In this document: positions 32,801-45,300 of the stretch, piece after piece | Position numbering within the stretch: the stretch's first letter is position 1 | How the letters are laid out: each line of letters opens with the position of its first letter | DNA from: Dipylidium caninum | Taxonomy: Eukaryota; Platyhelminthes; Cestoda; Cyclophyllidea; Dipylidiidae | Length of the DNA: 64,000 nt | Direction of reading: 5' to 3' | Assembly: GCA_017562135.1 (NCBI GenBank) | Contig: QEYB01001642.1 | Location: 1,240,001-1,304,000, forward strand | Translations under genes and position numbers: made by a program | The notes under the pieces: model-generated | Databases searched by the model: none | What the model was told of the DNA's origin: nothing | What the model saw: the letters and a program-made list of their open reading frames with translations, nothing else

Positions 32801-35800
32801 AAAAGTAGTTTATGGTGTTCGTATATGTTGCCATTATAACAATTCTCGTATGAAAAAAAAAACATTTTTGATGATTCTTACCGCTTACAAGAAGTCCTTT
32901 AAACCCATTATCATTCCCATTTTTACGCCTTAAGATTTCAGATATATGTTCATCTTCAATCATTTAGCTTTCTGTTCAAAGAAAGGGTAAATACGTCAGT
33001 AGCGGTTAATCCAGACATAACGCTGACGCTGTTCTACTTTTGTTTAATGCAGCTGCAAATTAGATGTGCGGACACGTGGTCTGACAGTTTTTTTCGAAGT
33101 GATAAAATCCTACGGCTCGACCTTCCGCCTCAACTGGTGGGTACAGATCTTCAAACTCATCTTCTCTATCTTTGAGCATGGCAGAGATACGAGTTCAAGC
33201 AGCACAAACATCCCCCAGATGACGAAGGGCCAAAGTCTTCGCCGAAAGAGCCGACACCGCCTTTTCTCCGGTGATCAAATTGACGCCTTTGGTATCACCT
33301 ACCGAATTTTCACCAGCTCTGCCGATCGTACTGAGTGGCTCAATACGACATGCAATCATGCTCTTTATTCGGTTGTCGACATTTTTTCACAGTTCTTTGA
33401 CCAAATAGGTGACAGTCTTATCGGTAGGCGCATTCTTATTCTTTTACTTTACCTTATTTATATTTTGAGCATTTTTTTTATTAGGGTAGATATATATGCC
33501 ATCGATCAAATAACGCTTTCATATCCGTTTCCCATAATCTCTTAACTGGGTTTGAAAGTGTGCGGAATGCACCTTCTACTACTTTATGTACATTTTTCAG
33601 CCTGCTTACATATTAAATTTTAGTTTATTAAAACAATAGTGCCCTTTTTTGTGCTCTCTCCGGATTCCTGGTTATATTGTTCAAAAGATATAATTAGTTA
33701 TACCCCACTGCATGTGATATTTCTTTTTTATGTCACCCTTAGGAACTTTGTTGTTTAGTAAAGCCCACCCGCTGTGGATACAATATATCTTTTTCGTAGT
33801 TGGAACTGATTTTTCACTGGCTATGGGAAATCTTTTTCACCTCAGACGCAATTGTTATTTTAGAGAACCTCTACGAACAATTGAAGTGGTGTTGCCTTCA
33901 GGATCACGAGCAGCTGGCTCGATCTGGAACCAGTTGTTTTGAGACTGTTGTTCTTATGAATGGGTCCAAGTTTGATGAAAAAAAGTGGTCACTGACTGTC
34001 ACTTTGCTTGTAGACCTCTTTAGAACTACTCTACCAAACGAATTACTCGTTTGGCGTCCAGTAAGTTGTTTTTTTACGTTTATATTGATTTATTTAAGAT
34101 TATATTTTTTGCATATCAGTGATTCAGCAATTTGTTATTCGAATATAGACTGATGTATTTGGCGGATTTGCCAATTCCAAATACACTTTTAAGTCAGCTA
34201 TTAATTTTTTTCGAAAACCATTATTTTCACTAACATTATAAGTCATAGTTTTTTTAGTTTTTACAGCATACACGCTTTGGTTTGAATTTCTATTGACTTA
34301 GGGTGATCAAGCAACCTCAAAATAGTGTCAGGTCCTCTCTTTGCTACCATCGTCAAAAACCCTCTTTTTATATGACAGCATTTATATCTAACGTCTACCA
34401 CGACTGCGACATCTGGATTATGTTTCTCATCTAGCATAGCAATTCCGCTTGTAACATCCCCTTGTTTAAATATATTTTTATACGTTTTGTTTGCTAAATA
34501 ATTTTGCGGACGCAGCTATTTCCGGTTCCGATTCCATTATATGGCCTAACTCATCTCGCCATTCGGTGCTGTTCTTACACGCGTAGTAGTCAGCAGAATG
34601 TTGATAGGATCCAGGAAATAAACAGCTAAGAATATGCAAAGGTTGTGTGCATTATGCATTTACCTGTTGAAATAACATGCTTTATTATGTAGTGATCAAA
34701 TAGTTTATTGTGGTCTTTTGGATTTTTCTTTTAAGGAACCCGTAAACGATGATTCTGCAACTGACGAAACAGTGAAGCGACGTCAAACGATCCGCACTCG
34801 CCTCTTCCTACGTCTCTTGGTCAATTGTATCGTGCAATACGAACTTATTGAAACAGTTGACAACATTCTTTTCTTCCCTTCGCGCAGCCGACAGGAGGAC
34901 GCTTTAATTTTACTCGAGACACGCCGCTCCTCGGCTCATCTGAATTCGCAGCTGCTAAATGGCGCGGCAACCGCACCTGCCGGCACCACTGCAAACGCGT
35001 CCTTGAATGTCCACACTCCCGAAGAGAAAAGGCTTTTAGAAGCTGTTGCTAAAGACAGAATTTCCACCGCCTCCACTCCTTCTGCTGAAATTCCCGTACT
35101 ACCTGATTTCGGAGGTTAGATACCTTACTCTCTTGAACTTGACATTACTATCCGTCAGGAGTTGTGTTTATAAAGTTAATTAGTTAATCGGAATTTTGTA
35201 GGTCGTACAAATTTTTATTTTTATGCATTTTGATCAAATCGAATAAATTTACGGGGTTTTTTAGTTTAATTACCATAATGCGACTTATACTTTGTTTTAT
35301 TTTAAAGATATGGAGGAACTAGTAAATGGGTCCTTACCATTGCACACGAAGGCAACTTTTCCCTATGTCTCTTACGAAAATCGTCTAAAACTTGTAAATT
35401 GCCTTATGGAATCACACAAATTTGCCAAAGCCTTCAATTCTAACATGGAGCAGCGGAATATCTTGTGGGAAGCGGGTGAGTTGAGCTTAGCCTCACTATC
35501 AGTCCGCGTTAAGTGGGTTATGTGCATTTAATAGACTGTGGTAACCTTTCCTCAGAGGGAGATCCTTATTACAATACGTATTCTTGTGCCTACAAGGGGT
35601 TTGAACAGATTTTGGTAAACAAGTTAGTTTCTCAATTAATGGTGGTGATTGATGAAAAGTGCGGTAATTAAATTTTTGAAATAGAACGTCATTCTAACAT
35701 TGCAACGTTGAAATTATACTATAAATCGTCAATGATTTTTATCTGCTAAACATACATTGTTTTAGGCTTTAAGGCGAAAGCGAAACCGAACCTTCTGAAG

Positions 35801-36284
35801 CAGGAAACTCATAGTCTTTCCACTGCTCTTCGGATTTTGTTCAAACTCAGTGAGGAGGAAGATGAACGTCAGCAGGAGGTACATCTTTCATCATGTGAAA
35901 CATTCATTGCAATAGCTTATTGTCATAAGTCACTAGTCATCCTACACCCTTGAAAAACAGCTAATTTGAGTTTGATTGATACCATATCTTTGTTTTCTTG
36001 GCAATTGGTTTTCTTTTTCCAAGGTGACAGAGATGTTGGAGAAGACCATAGAAGAGGCAATTGCGTATTACCGTAGCCTTCCTGTGGACGGTCACAGACA
36101 AGCCTGGGACAGTTGTCTCCTCCTGACATTTACGCGTTTAGTTCACCTCTCACCGGACTGTAGGTTCGCCTCGATTGCAACGCGACTCTACCCCACTGTC
36201 TGCGATCTCGTCGGACTACCTAACCTTTTGCCTGAAGTCTCGATCCTTCTTCGGTCCTTCTTACTTCGTACAAAAAGGATATAG
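23831..36284 (+). CDS. ARFGEF: BIG-type ARF guanine nucleotide exchange factor (ARFGEF1/2-like), 17 exons seen
   Basis: This is a large Sec7-domain GEF that activates ARF GTPases at the trans-Golgi and recycling endosomes. Exons: 23831-24279, 24415-25951, 26300-26609, 26735-26942, 27861-28061, 28705-29024, 29095-29378, 29506-29753, 30786-31048, 31652-31907, 32139-32398, 33053-33423, 33846-34060, 34736-35114, 35308-35475, 35766-35878 and 36024-36284. Every junction is phase-compatible, giving about 1,946 codons. Domain order is DCB ([10 protein letters not shown], then [13 protein letters not shown]), HUS ([14 protein letters not shown]), Sec7, then HDS regions such as [20 protein letters not shown] and [20 protein letters not shown]. 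The first in-frame ATG is 23893, but the acceptor at 23830 suggests a short upstream first exon. Exon 2 carries a long acidic linker absent from the human proteins as I recall them. The intron after 32398 uses a GC donor. The catalytic glutamate position in Sec7 holds Thr (see findings). Confidence 0.93.
26300..28061 (+). other. Sec7 domain exons of the BIG-like GEF
   Basis: Three exons encode the Sec7 domain. They include [31 protein letters not shown], then [20 protein letters not shown], then [40 protein letters not shown] and [17 protein letters not shown]. The FRLPGEAQ-type motif 2 and the hydrophobic groove are preserved. In the motif that is FLHQEERLDS in human BIG and FLYKGEGLNK in ARNO, this protein has [10 protein letters not shown]. 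The column of the catalytic glutamate (ARNO E156) is therefore Thr, encoded by ACT at 26485-26487. Confidence 0.9.
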
Positions 36285-36957
36285 AATATATCAAGAAAAG
36301 CTTTCCACGTCATTTTGATCCCAACTTCTCCCCCATGGCTGTGTTTGCGTATTAAGATCCGTAACGGTATCCGTCCATGGTTCACTCACCGACTTGTGAT
36401 CTACATTCGCTTTTCCATTTCCCATCCTTATCTGTCGTTCCATATTTTCCCTTCCTTTCCAACATGGTTGGCTGAAAGTGCAACCAAATTATACTACCGG
36501 CGTAGGTAACTTATCAGCCTAAATTTTTTAACTTCGGCGTCGATTTGGCCGAATGTCACTATTGAAGTTCAGGAAAAAAATATTAGCGCTTGTGGTGTCC
36601 AACAATCCCTGGGTCGTTTGGCTCTTTTTTTAATATTGTGATGAAATTCCCCAGCCCTTTAAGTTCCATTGATCAATAAAATGGTAGAAAAGAGTTTTTA
36701 ATACTCGCGAAGCGAAGGGAAAGATAACGGCAACCATGACCATTTAGAACTCAAATATATTACAATTTTGGCCTTTAGAGTAACTATTCGTGGTATTGAC
36801 AACAAAGAAGAATAAAAAGGACTTTCTGTACCCCGCGAGGAAACCATCAAAACGGGACAGAAGGTGATGACGTGGGAGGAACAACGTAATCACACAAGAA
36901 ATTCTTAAACAAGCAAAAAAAGAGGCTCAGTATGAAAGTAGACTTTGCTATACTTAC
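36285..36957. other. Gap between convergent BIG-like and FERM genes
   Basis: Apart from the dispersed repeat at 36613-36714, I see no coding region here. In particular, no exon resembles the FERM F3 lobe, which is expected to follow the exon ending at 36958. The first part should be the 3' UTR of the BIG-like gene. Confidence 0.6.
36613..36714 (-). repeat. Dispersed repeat, copy 1
   Basis: The 102-bp segment is clearly homologous to 62583-62683 in the same orientation. The longest shared blocks include GAGTTTTTAATACTCGC and GATGAAATTC/GGTGAAATTC. On the minus strand both copies contain ATG followed by a similar short frame: here MELKGLGNFITILKKEP, there MGPKELKNFTTIMKKAP. The minus strand is therefore the likely sense. 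The element class is unknown. Confidence 0.85.
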
Positions 36958-39909
36958 ATGTGGTTCTTATGGAAGTCCATGACCCTCCGCAGTCGATCGT
37001 CGTTTGGTTCGTGGAGTACTTTTAGGTCCCGCAAATAGCTAATGTCACGGTACTCTTCTTTTATGAAATCCCCAATCTCAGCTAAATTTAAGATAATCAA
37101 ATTCAGTAAATTCACCAAAAGATATACTAAGACGAGGCATACAAAACACTACTTAACAGGAAAAACCGGGTCGAGGTATGAAGGGGAAGAGGTTGCCTCA
37201 GCTGCTAATCAAGACTTCCACTCTCCTCAACGTCTGTAAGACCGTCGCAACAAACAAGCCATTTCAGATATCAACTGCAAAGTAGCACAGAAGATCATCG
37301 GAAAAGTCCCTCTTTGCATTATCCTTAATCTCGTCCTTCGAACGCAACGAATTTGGGGCAAATGCAGCGACTCACCGAGAAGTCGACTTCCTCCCCTACG
37401 TCACAACATCCGTGACCGTTTTATAACTCACCAGTCAATATAACGACAGAGACGGTAGCTCTACATTACATTCGTCTGCACTGCCTGACAAAAGAAACCC
37501 GCTAAACAGAGGGAGCCGTTGTCCTAAGTGCTTCTAAGCACACACACACACAGTCCACTGTCGAAGCTGGAATAAGCCCAACTGTAATCTTCGCTTTTTC
37601 AGGTAAAATGGGCGAGAAATTCTGCGGAGTATTGGTGGTAAAAATTCCTCCAAAACACCATGCCCCACCAGAGCAAAAAGTAGTTCCACTGCCCGTATGG
37701 CATTGCTGCAAAGCAAGGCTGTAATTCCTTTCAAAATCGACTCATTTCGTGGAAATACTGACTGTTGATTTTTGCAAGTTCGACAGGCCTATATTTCACA
37801 GCCAGGTAAGAGTTATTAATGCGAAATACAGGCAGACGGGAGTTAGGAACTAAAAATGACGATGTGGTTCCCACCTTGCACGATGTAGGAACCAAGGAGA
37901 GCGGCTGTGTTTTCACTGCATATCAGAACACCAGTGACTAAATCTCGCTTTATTTGAAGCGCAAAGAGGTATCTACAAACAAAAGACACTTTGATGAGGG
38001 GCAGCTCACGGGATTCTACAATTTATTACCAACTATGGCGTCATCAGAAGAGGCGGCTCGTATAAAAAAAAGTAAAGAAGACATTAGGATATTTTTACTA
38101 GACCAAAATTACGTTGGGGCAACGTGTTTGGCGTCTGCTAAAGGGATTGCTAGTGATGTCAATGAGTACGACTTTGGATAAGAAACAACCACGTCACTTC
38201 GAAAGACCACTTTTTAATTCGAGCTGTTAACAAAACCAGTTAAAATGCAAATAGCCACTTTACGGGATCATTTCACACCAAAACAGTATTCTACAAACAA
38301 TAGCAACATTCCATAGAAATGCCTCCAACACGTGCAAGTACTCATAAAATAAAATGTACTTACGAGCAACTTTTACTGGAGCGTATGCAAACTGAACAAA
38401 TATGTTATACGAAAAAGAAAAAAAGTTAGATGGGTCTGCAGTGTTGGGCTGATAATGAACTCCTCCGGTTGAGGCACAAAATCTCATCTTTCACCCTGGC
38501 TAAGACCTCGAAGTGCATAATATTTCCTCAGCAGGATTATGTTGAATTTGTGATTGAGCAAAATACGCAGTCACCTTAAAATTTCAATCAAACTTTCTGC
38601 ACACAATACTAGTCTAACCAAATTTAGACGAGACAAAACAAAACAATTCCACATTTGTGACGCAAGAGAAGGGAATAAAAACAATAGTTCTGGGAATTGG
38701 TGCAGAAGAAAGCAAAATATTGCCACAATGGCTAGGCATTGCTGACAAAGTATAGCGTGACTAAATACCACAAAACCAGTTTCTCGAAGCTCAATAACAT
38801 TTAATAAATGCGTTTAAATGTGCGCTTAAATGGTTGCTTGTAAATAAAGCCACAAAAAATGCACCTGTGGGAGGAGATAGGCTAAATCGAAAGAAGAGCA
38901 CGGCCAATGTTGATTAATCCAATGATAAATACAAACTGCATCTTGTAAATATATGGCATACATCACCTTGTGTACTCTTCTTCCAGAAGATTCGGATGAG
39001 GTGTATAGAATTTGACACAAAATCGAAATACCAAGTCTTTGCCATGAGCAACTTGGCGCACTAAAGGTCGCGTATGGTCCAACCAACACTAAATAGAAAC
39101 AGTAAATGTTGAGCCTCTGTACAAATAGGAACTGAACCTCAGTGGGTCATCATCACTTCCGTCATGTGCAGGGGCTTGAAACAGGTCCAAACTGCCCTCA
39201 CCCTCTACAAAACGAACCGATCTCCCTAATCTCTCTCCCCGGTTAAAAAGCGCCAGTTATGACTTTTGAATTAGACAATCAGGATTATGGTCGGCTTATC
39301 AAGGAAAGGCGTTATTAACATAAGGGTGTCTTAAATGTGCAATCGGCATTCGCGGAGTTATGGCCAACAAACAACAGAATAACTTGCACAGTAAACAGCA
39401 GGTGCATAACTAGTCGACGTCAACTCGCTTAATCTGCTTTTAAAGGTGAATGAAACACAAGTAAGGGAAAAAGAACAAATCCGGCTGGGGAGTTTCGCTA
39501 AATTATCTGCGTGTTGCAGACGACTACTATTATTCAAGACACGCAATCACACTAGCACATCATGAAACCGTGTTCAAAAACTTTTTTTGTAATATTTCGG
39601 AAAGTATTCACAAACGACTAGGATTAGTACCCTGACTCCATCTTCATTCATATACTCGAGATCGAAGTAATCTGATTCGAGGATATTGAATTTGCGTATT
39701 ACTTGTACGTACAGATCGGCACCACTCGCATGATGCTGAAAAATTAAAACAAATGAAAGGCATCCAACAATGGCTTAAAAATGCAGTGAACTACCACTTA
39801 CTGGAAGGTTGAAATTAGGTACGGTTTCATCGAGATGCAAGACGCGCACGTTGACTGTTTTGATTTTTTTCTCAATCGTGCCGGTTTTTTCAACAGCTTC
39901 AATCGTCAT
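36958..39909 (-). CDS. FERM-domain protein (FARP/FRMD7-like), F1-F2 only, probably partial
   Basis: Five exons on the minus strand: 39909-39802, 39735-39631, 39088-38967, 37972-37875 and 37081-36958. All phases match and no stop occurs. The ATG at 39909 starts MTIEAVEKTGTIEKK. F1 follows with VNVRVLHLDETVPNFNLP and FNILESDYFDLEY, then CWLDHTRPLVRQV. F2 has VKFYTPHPNLLEEEYTR, YLFALQIKRDLVTGVLIC, ENTAALLGSYIVQAEIGDF and LRRVMDFHKNHM. FARP1/2 and FRMD7 share YLFALQ, AALL.SHIVQSEIGDF and the FH.NHI segment, so that subfamily is the best match. These are cortical adaptors; FARPs also carry a RhoGEF module. The last exon ends in a consensus GTAAGT donor, but no F3 lobe or later exon is found in the 670 bp left before the BIG-like gene's stop codon. 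Confidence 0.8.
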
Positions 39910-41023
39910 TTCCAGCACTATTCACTTAAACAACAAAAGTTCAACATAATCAGTAACAAAGCAGTCTCAAATTCGCACCCACTACAAGAAAACACCTCAA
40001 CAAACTGTATAGAAAAGTATGTCTACATATAGCGCATATATTAAAAGTATATAGCACACCGCCTTTACACTTGAAGAAAATGGACAGATAAAATACGAGT
40101 TGTTACATAAATAAGTGGGTGTGTAAGTAAAGCGCCAACGAAGGTGGTCAGTTCTAACCCCACAAAATTAGGTCTCAAAAGTTCAAAGGCAACAAGGAAC
40201 ATGCCTCAAGCTTTCAAGGGATGTTATCACATGGGCCTACTGCTTTAAACACATGCATAAAGTTGGAATGCTAAATAGCTTATGTAGCATTACGATGAAC
40301 TCGGATAGAACTTGCTGGTCATCATTAGGGTAGACGATGAAGGAGACTTACATTCATGCTTCTATCAGGCGCCTTTTAAAGGGCGGCCAGCCCTCATGTT
40401 TTCTAACAGCTAAAACAAGCGGCTCTTGATTTTGACACCCAGCGAAATTGTGCAACGCTTTAATTTTTTGTTAGCTAACACAACAGTTTTCGGTGGTGGT
40501 TTTTACCTTAGCCGTACTCGTACACGTTATTGCACACGTGTTTCTTTTCGCTGTCTCCTAGGTACTCGTAACATTTAGACAGGACACAGTGCACTTGATG
40601 CTAATCCACGAACTCTTGGAAGTGTAGAACCTGGTCCGGATCTGTGGCCCATACCACGTTACTGGGCAGTATGGCAATGTAAAATATAATATTCTTCACT
40701 ATATGCCGTTTTACAATCAGGTATATTGCTGAATGCTACAAGAACACTTTTTGCAGGACACTCCAGGCTTTTGTTATTTCATGAAAACTCTTGAGTAGTC
40801 ACGGATGCACGCTCTGAATCGTATACTTGGGGCCGTCACAATTCTACTACACCTATGAAATTCGATTTTACTCTAGGGACCTTGGTTGAACTTTGACAGT
40901 ATGGCTGGGCTGGAGGCGACAACGAAAGAAATGGATCAATTCAAAACGTGTCGAGAGAGGCCTCACATGCGACTCTTAGGAGAATTTGTAGATTTGTGTA
41001 AGTTTACATTAGGTCTACGACGG

Positions 41024-41087
<64 letters not shown>

Positions 41088-42378
41088 ATCTAAACTCTAT
41101 CCTGCGTGCAAATATACTGGATCGGTGTCAATTTTGAAACAGATCTCTACGAAATGGAGCTTGAACGCTGTCATCTTGGCCGTCAACAGCATTCATAACT
41201 CCTACCTCCTCACATGGTACCGATCTTATCATGACATCAAATTATCCGAGCCAAGTGTCCTCCACTATGCCTGTTCTTTCGGTCGCGTCTTAAAGCGTAT
41301 GAGAATATACAAAAGTTTATGCATGTCCTTAGTGTAATCATTCTAATTGCAGAGTTTGTCACGGAAGCAAAGTTTTTGTGGGTCTTGCTGTACTTTCCTC
41401 TTTTCGATTGAATGCCTAATTGTACAGAAGTCTCGACACATTCACACTGCATCACTACTCGTAGGGCCTGTGAATTCTCCTGTACCTTTCGTAGGTATGT
41501 CGCTGTCAACAGCAAAGTGGGCGCATCCCGTTACATCTTGCCATTCTTACTTTAAATGTCTGTGGACGAATGGTTGCTATTCATGACAGATGTGTCGAGA
41601 ACCATTACATCAGCCTCCATTTCTAATCTTTCCGAGTTACTTAAGGGGAGGTCAATAACATATATTTGTATGCTTCCTATCATAAAGCAAAATCTTTACA
41701 TCCTATTTGAATTTGGAACTAAAATCCTTTTTGTCGCGCAGCCTACCCATGGTAATTCATGAGGATGCTAATTCGCGAGTGCATTCCCCTCAGCGCAGGA
41801 GGATACTCAGTTTCAGCATTTGCCGCTGCTGATGAGCACTGACTAGGGACACTTGGGAACGCCGGCTTGACTGAAGATTACAACTGCCAGATGGACTGGC
41901 GTCATGGCTGAAATGCAGAAATTAGCCTCTTCCACAGTAGCTAAGAGAGGATCGCTCCAGCTACAATCAGAAATAGTGGTTTCACTCTTCGTTGCAGATT
42001 AATTAAATTGACGTTGGTCGCTGAAAGCGTCCTTTCCGTAAATATACCACTCGATCCCATTGCGATACCCACAGGCGTGATCAAAGAGATAAGGGCAACT
42101 GAAGTGGCGCACAAGAGGACTGCTTTGTCTAAAGACAGGAGAGCCCTACCTGGACTACAGATGCACAAAGACAACATAAAAGCCGAGGGTCCAATAAAGC
42201 AGCACGGCTGAAGACATCGAAGTACCACTGAGGACTGAAGTCAGGCTAATTTTTTTACAAATCACAACCAGCCAAATTGACTGAGGGTTCGCATTGGGCG
42301 CGATATTTCTCTACCTCTAGGGTTTGTTGATAAATAATGACAAGTACTGGAAGTGCTCAATGTAATGCTCGAAAGTAA
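39910..42378. other. Unassigned stretch between FERM gene and ChAT
   Basis: No recognised gene is present. It holds a 62-bp CT microsatellite (41025-41086). A segment at about 41941-42228 is open on both strands: the minus reading is hydrophobic, the plus reading is 67 codons. Neither reading resembles a family I know, and it could be a decayed repeat or chance. Confidence 0.5.
41025..41086. repeat. (CT)31 microsatellite
   Basis: An uninterrupted run of CT dinucleotides 62 bp long, flanked by CGGC and AATC. It is pure homopyrimidine on the plus strand. Confidence 0.99.
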
Positions 42379-45300
42379 TTAATGAGTTTGGGAAACTCCT
42401 GTCAGTTCCTCGGGAATCGTCCACTGCTTTGGCTCCGAGGACTTTTGCTTCGCCAATTCCGGGTCCGACAAGACGAGGCGATGCATCTCTACGAGGGACT
42501 GTTCCAGCAGTTCTGCGAATCGAGCCGCATTCGTGGTGGGATCGCTCTTCCAACAGCTGATCACAGCCACTATGCTGTCGGGATGGGGGTTGTACGCCGC
42601 ACCGTAGCCGTTTGGCACCACGGCGCCGTAACACATAAACGTGTCCATTGTAGTGGGTACCTACACAGAGTAACGAACCCGCCAATAGGCAGGGTGGTTT
42701 GAAAAGCGCTCAAAGAACTCATACTGTGAATGGCTTTGTGTTTAATGAAAAAACACCCAGGGAACTTGTTGTGCCGCAAGGTGAGATTCACTAGTTGCGG
42801 CGCTAGTTAAAACTTCAGATGACAAAAAACTATCGTAATGCGAAAACCTCATTCATTGTTTCTCAGAGTAGAGGAGGATTAGGGGGCGAAGGTGCTCTAT
42901 CTGTCCCTGTCTAGCCTTTCACCGTCACAATCACTCGTAGGGCGTAATGTAACTTGGGCCCCGGGACGAGCTCTTGGGTGATCTAGTGCCCACCCAGCCT
43001 CTTTGTATCATGAGCCACGCGAAGTACTGCCGAGCTGACTGCAGTGGTGGGAGCCGCTTTCCTCGAATTTATCGCATCCAAAGGAAAGTGAGCAAATCAA
43101 AGTAGGCAGCGTGAGAAATGCCTTGCCTTCTCAGGCAAAAAAACACTTGAAACTCCACTTGAGTAAACTGCCACCACGTCAAGCTTTCCCACGACTTCGA
43201 GAGCCTGTTTATCTTTTATTTTTCGCACTGTTAAATGGTTTGACCGACTCGACAGCACGAAAATGGGCATATGTTTGAGAAAGGGGCTGGCAGTGACAGT
43301 TGCTCTGATAAACACATGGGTGCTGACTGAAGGAGATCAAAGAACATTGGTTGTGCTCACCTTAGCAGAAAGTCGCCACTGAGAAAGACTTCAATGGATG
43401 GGAGCAAAGGGCGAGTAATCGCAGTTTACTCCAACCCTTTTCGATAATGTCACAGAATGTAAAGGAATATCAATGGAGCTATTTTGGGGTTCTCATCCCC
43501 GGTCTTCCTTGTGGGCAAGGGTAAACCAACACTTTGATACGCCCTTTAATTTTTAAAAGTACGCCCTCTTAAAATACCAGTCATCTGCCAAAATCGGGGG
43601 GGGAGGAGGAGGAGGAGGAGGAGGGGCGGAGACTCATCGTGGATGCAGCGCTGGAAGTACTTCCACCTTAACAGAAGTCCACGAAAGGCGTGGCTTCAGA
43701 CTCGTGCTGTCATTAGGCAAGATGTGGCCGGCGTTCCTCGAATATGATCGTTTTGTTTAGACATAGACGAACGCACAGCCTCCTGTCGGCAAAAATATGT
43801 TCACTCAAGTGAACTTATTTTGGTGGATTATTAGAGTTCAAAATGCGGATTGCAGCAGCTACTCTCACTGACTAGTGACTCTGTCAACGACAATGGGTCA
43901 CAGCCCCACTCAGGCAGGAGTGACTCTCCGCCGAAACATCTACACTCCTCGGAGTCGTCAAGCCATGCACCATGCTTTGCGACCCTCGATCCAATGGACG
44001 AGGAGAGTGAAGGGGTTTGTCGGTCACTTACGAAGCTGACAACACCAGCTGGCCCTCCTTCCGTCAAATGCTGGTCCCTCGCGAAGTGCTGGTGGCATCG
44101 TCTGCCTTCTTTCGCCCAATTTGGAGGGGCCTCAACGCAGCGCGCAGACTAGGCTCGTGTGCACCACTCACACTGAATTTGACAATATCGCCTACTCCCT
44201 CCCACTGGTGCAGTGCATTTCTACTTCCGGTGGCGTGAGGTCATGAACATGTTTCGCCTCCATTTGGGCCCCTTCTCCACAAATCACGGCGTAAATATCA
44301 CGGAATGTTCGCCGACCAAGTTGCTGTTAGCCTAGTGAAGTGTGACTTCAGAGGGCACCGTCGCTGGTACGATGAGGGTCAGGCATTGGCACGCTGGAGG
44401 AGGACGGAACCCCGTTCTCAGCACATTAGAAAATATTTTTGCCCGGGAGGAGTAGAGAAATGGTATGACTTGGACCATTTAGGGGTTGTCCAACATCCTA
44501 CTCTTTGGGGAAGAATAAATAACGGATTACTTAATCCCCAGATGATAATAACGCTGTGGCAACCATCCTCCTAGCATTAGTGCGTAACTCACATTTCTAC
44601 TCAGTCCAAATACAGGTTTTATCGTCTGTCACCCTCATGATCCTCTGAGTGAAGTGGCAGGAGAACTGAGGGCACAGAGACATCTTCAAATTGTCTCTAT
44701 TCGGGGGGACCGGTGAAACCGAGAAGGTCTTCACACACCAAAGTATTGGGCAAATCATTTGTTAATCGCACAGGGCAAGGCCCAGAATGATATCCTTAGC
44801 CTTTACATAATAGGGCGCGGCACTAAATGGCTGAGGTGAGCCCCAATGAGAGAGGGGGCGACAAAGGTCTCCGGAGCCATGATGTCCGGTGTAGTAGACT
44901 GGGAAAGGGCAGTTTGATCATCTTTACGAATAGAAAACCATTGCATGGATTTGAGCACTTGCCTGGCTTGTTGAGAGACGAAACCAATTCGCCTCTTTGT
45001 AAGTGTGGTCCTCAAATATTGCGGGCAAGGGTTTCCCTAACATGAGGGCAGTTTCCTTGAGTCCAAGCAAATGAATATCCACTCCGTAACCAAGAATTGT
45101 TTCCAGCATCACCTCCGTCTGCCAATCCATGGCCGCGCGAAGTAGTCTTATTTGGTCTTCCAGCTAAAAATAGAGGAAAAAGATTTTTCTACGTGGCTAA
45201 GACGCCTCCGGTCTTCCATTATGCAGCTAAATAATGGTGCCAATTTGATGAGTAGAGTCACATGTGTTTATGCCACCAACTACTACGAAGTTGCCACAGG

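Noticed and set aside
37954..38181. Plus-strand frame with a vague resemblance to the start of a G-protein alpha subunit (KEDIRIFLLDQNYVGATCL)
   Set aside because: No P-loop (GxxxxGKS/T) is present, no further G-protein exons exist, and its left end overlaps the FERM exon at 37875-37972 on the other strand. Similarity is at chance level.
38260..38487. Minus frame first considered for the start of the FERM F2 lobe (NIFVQFAYAPVKVAR)
   Set aside because: The true F2 exon with YLFALQIKRDL was found at 37875-37972 in the correct phase, so this segment is intronic.
41941..42228. Hydrophobic minus-strand frame and overlapping plus-strand frame
   Set aside because: Both strands are open with no recognisable motif and no adjacent splice structure; kept only as part of an unassigned stretch.
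42379..42648. Carnitine acetyltransferase as an alternative identity for the acyltransferase gene
   Set aside because: RLSTSQVPTT, CYGAVVPNGYG and the adjacent VAChT gene favour choline acetyltransferase.
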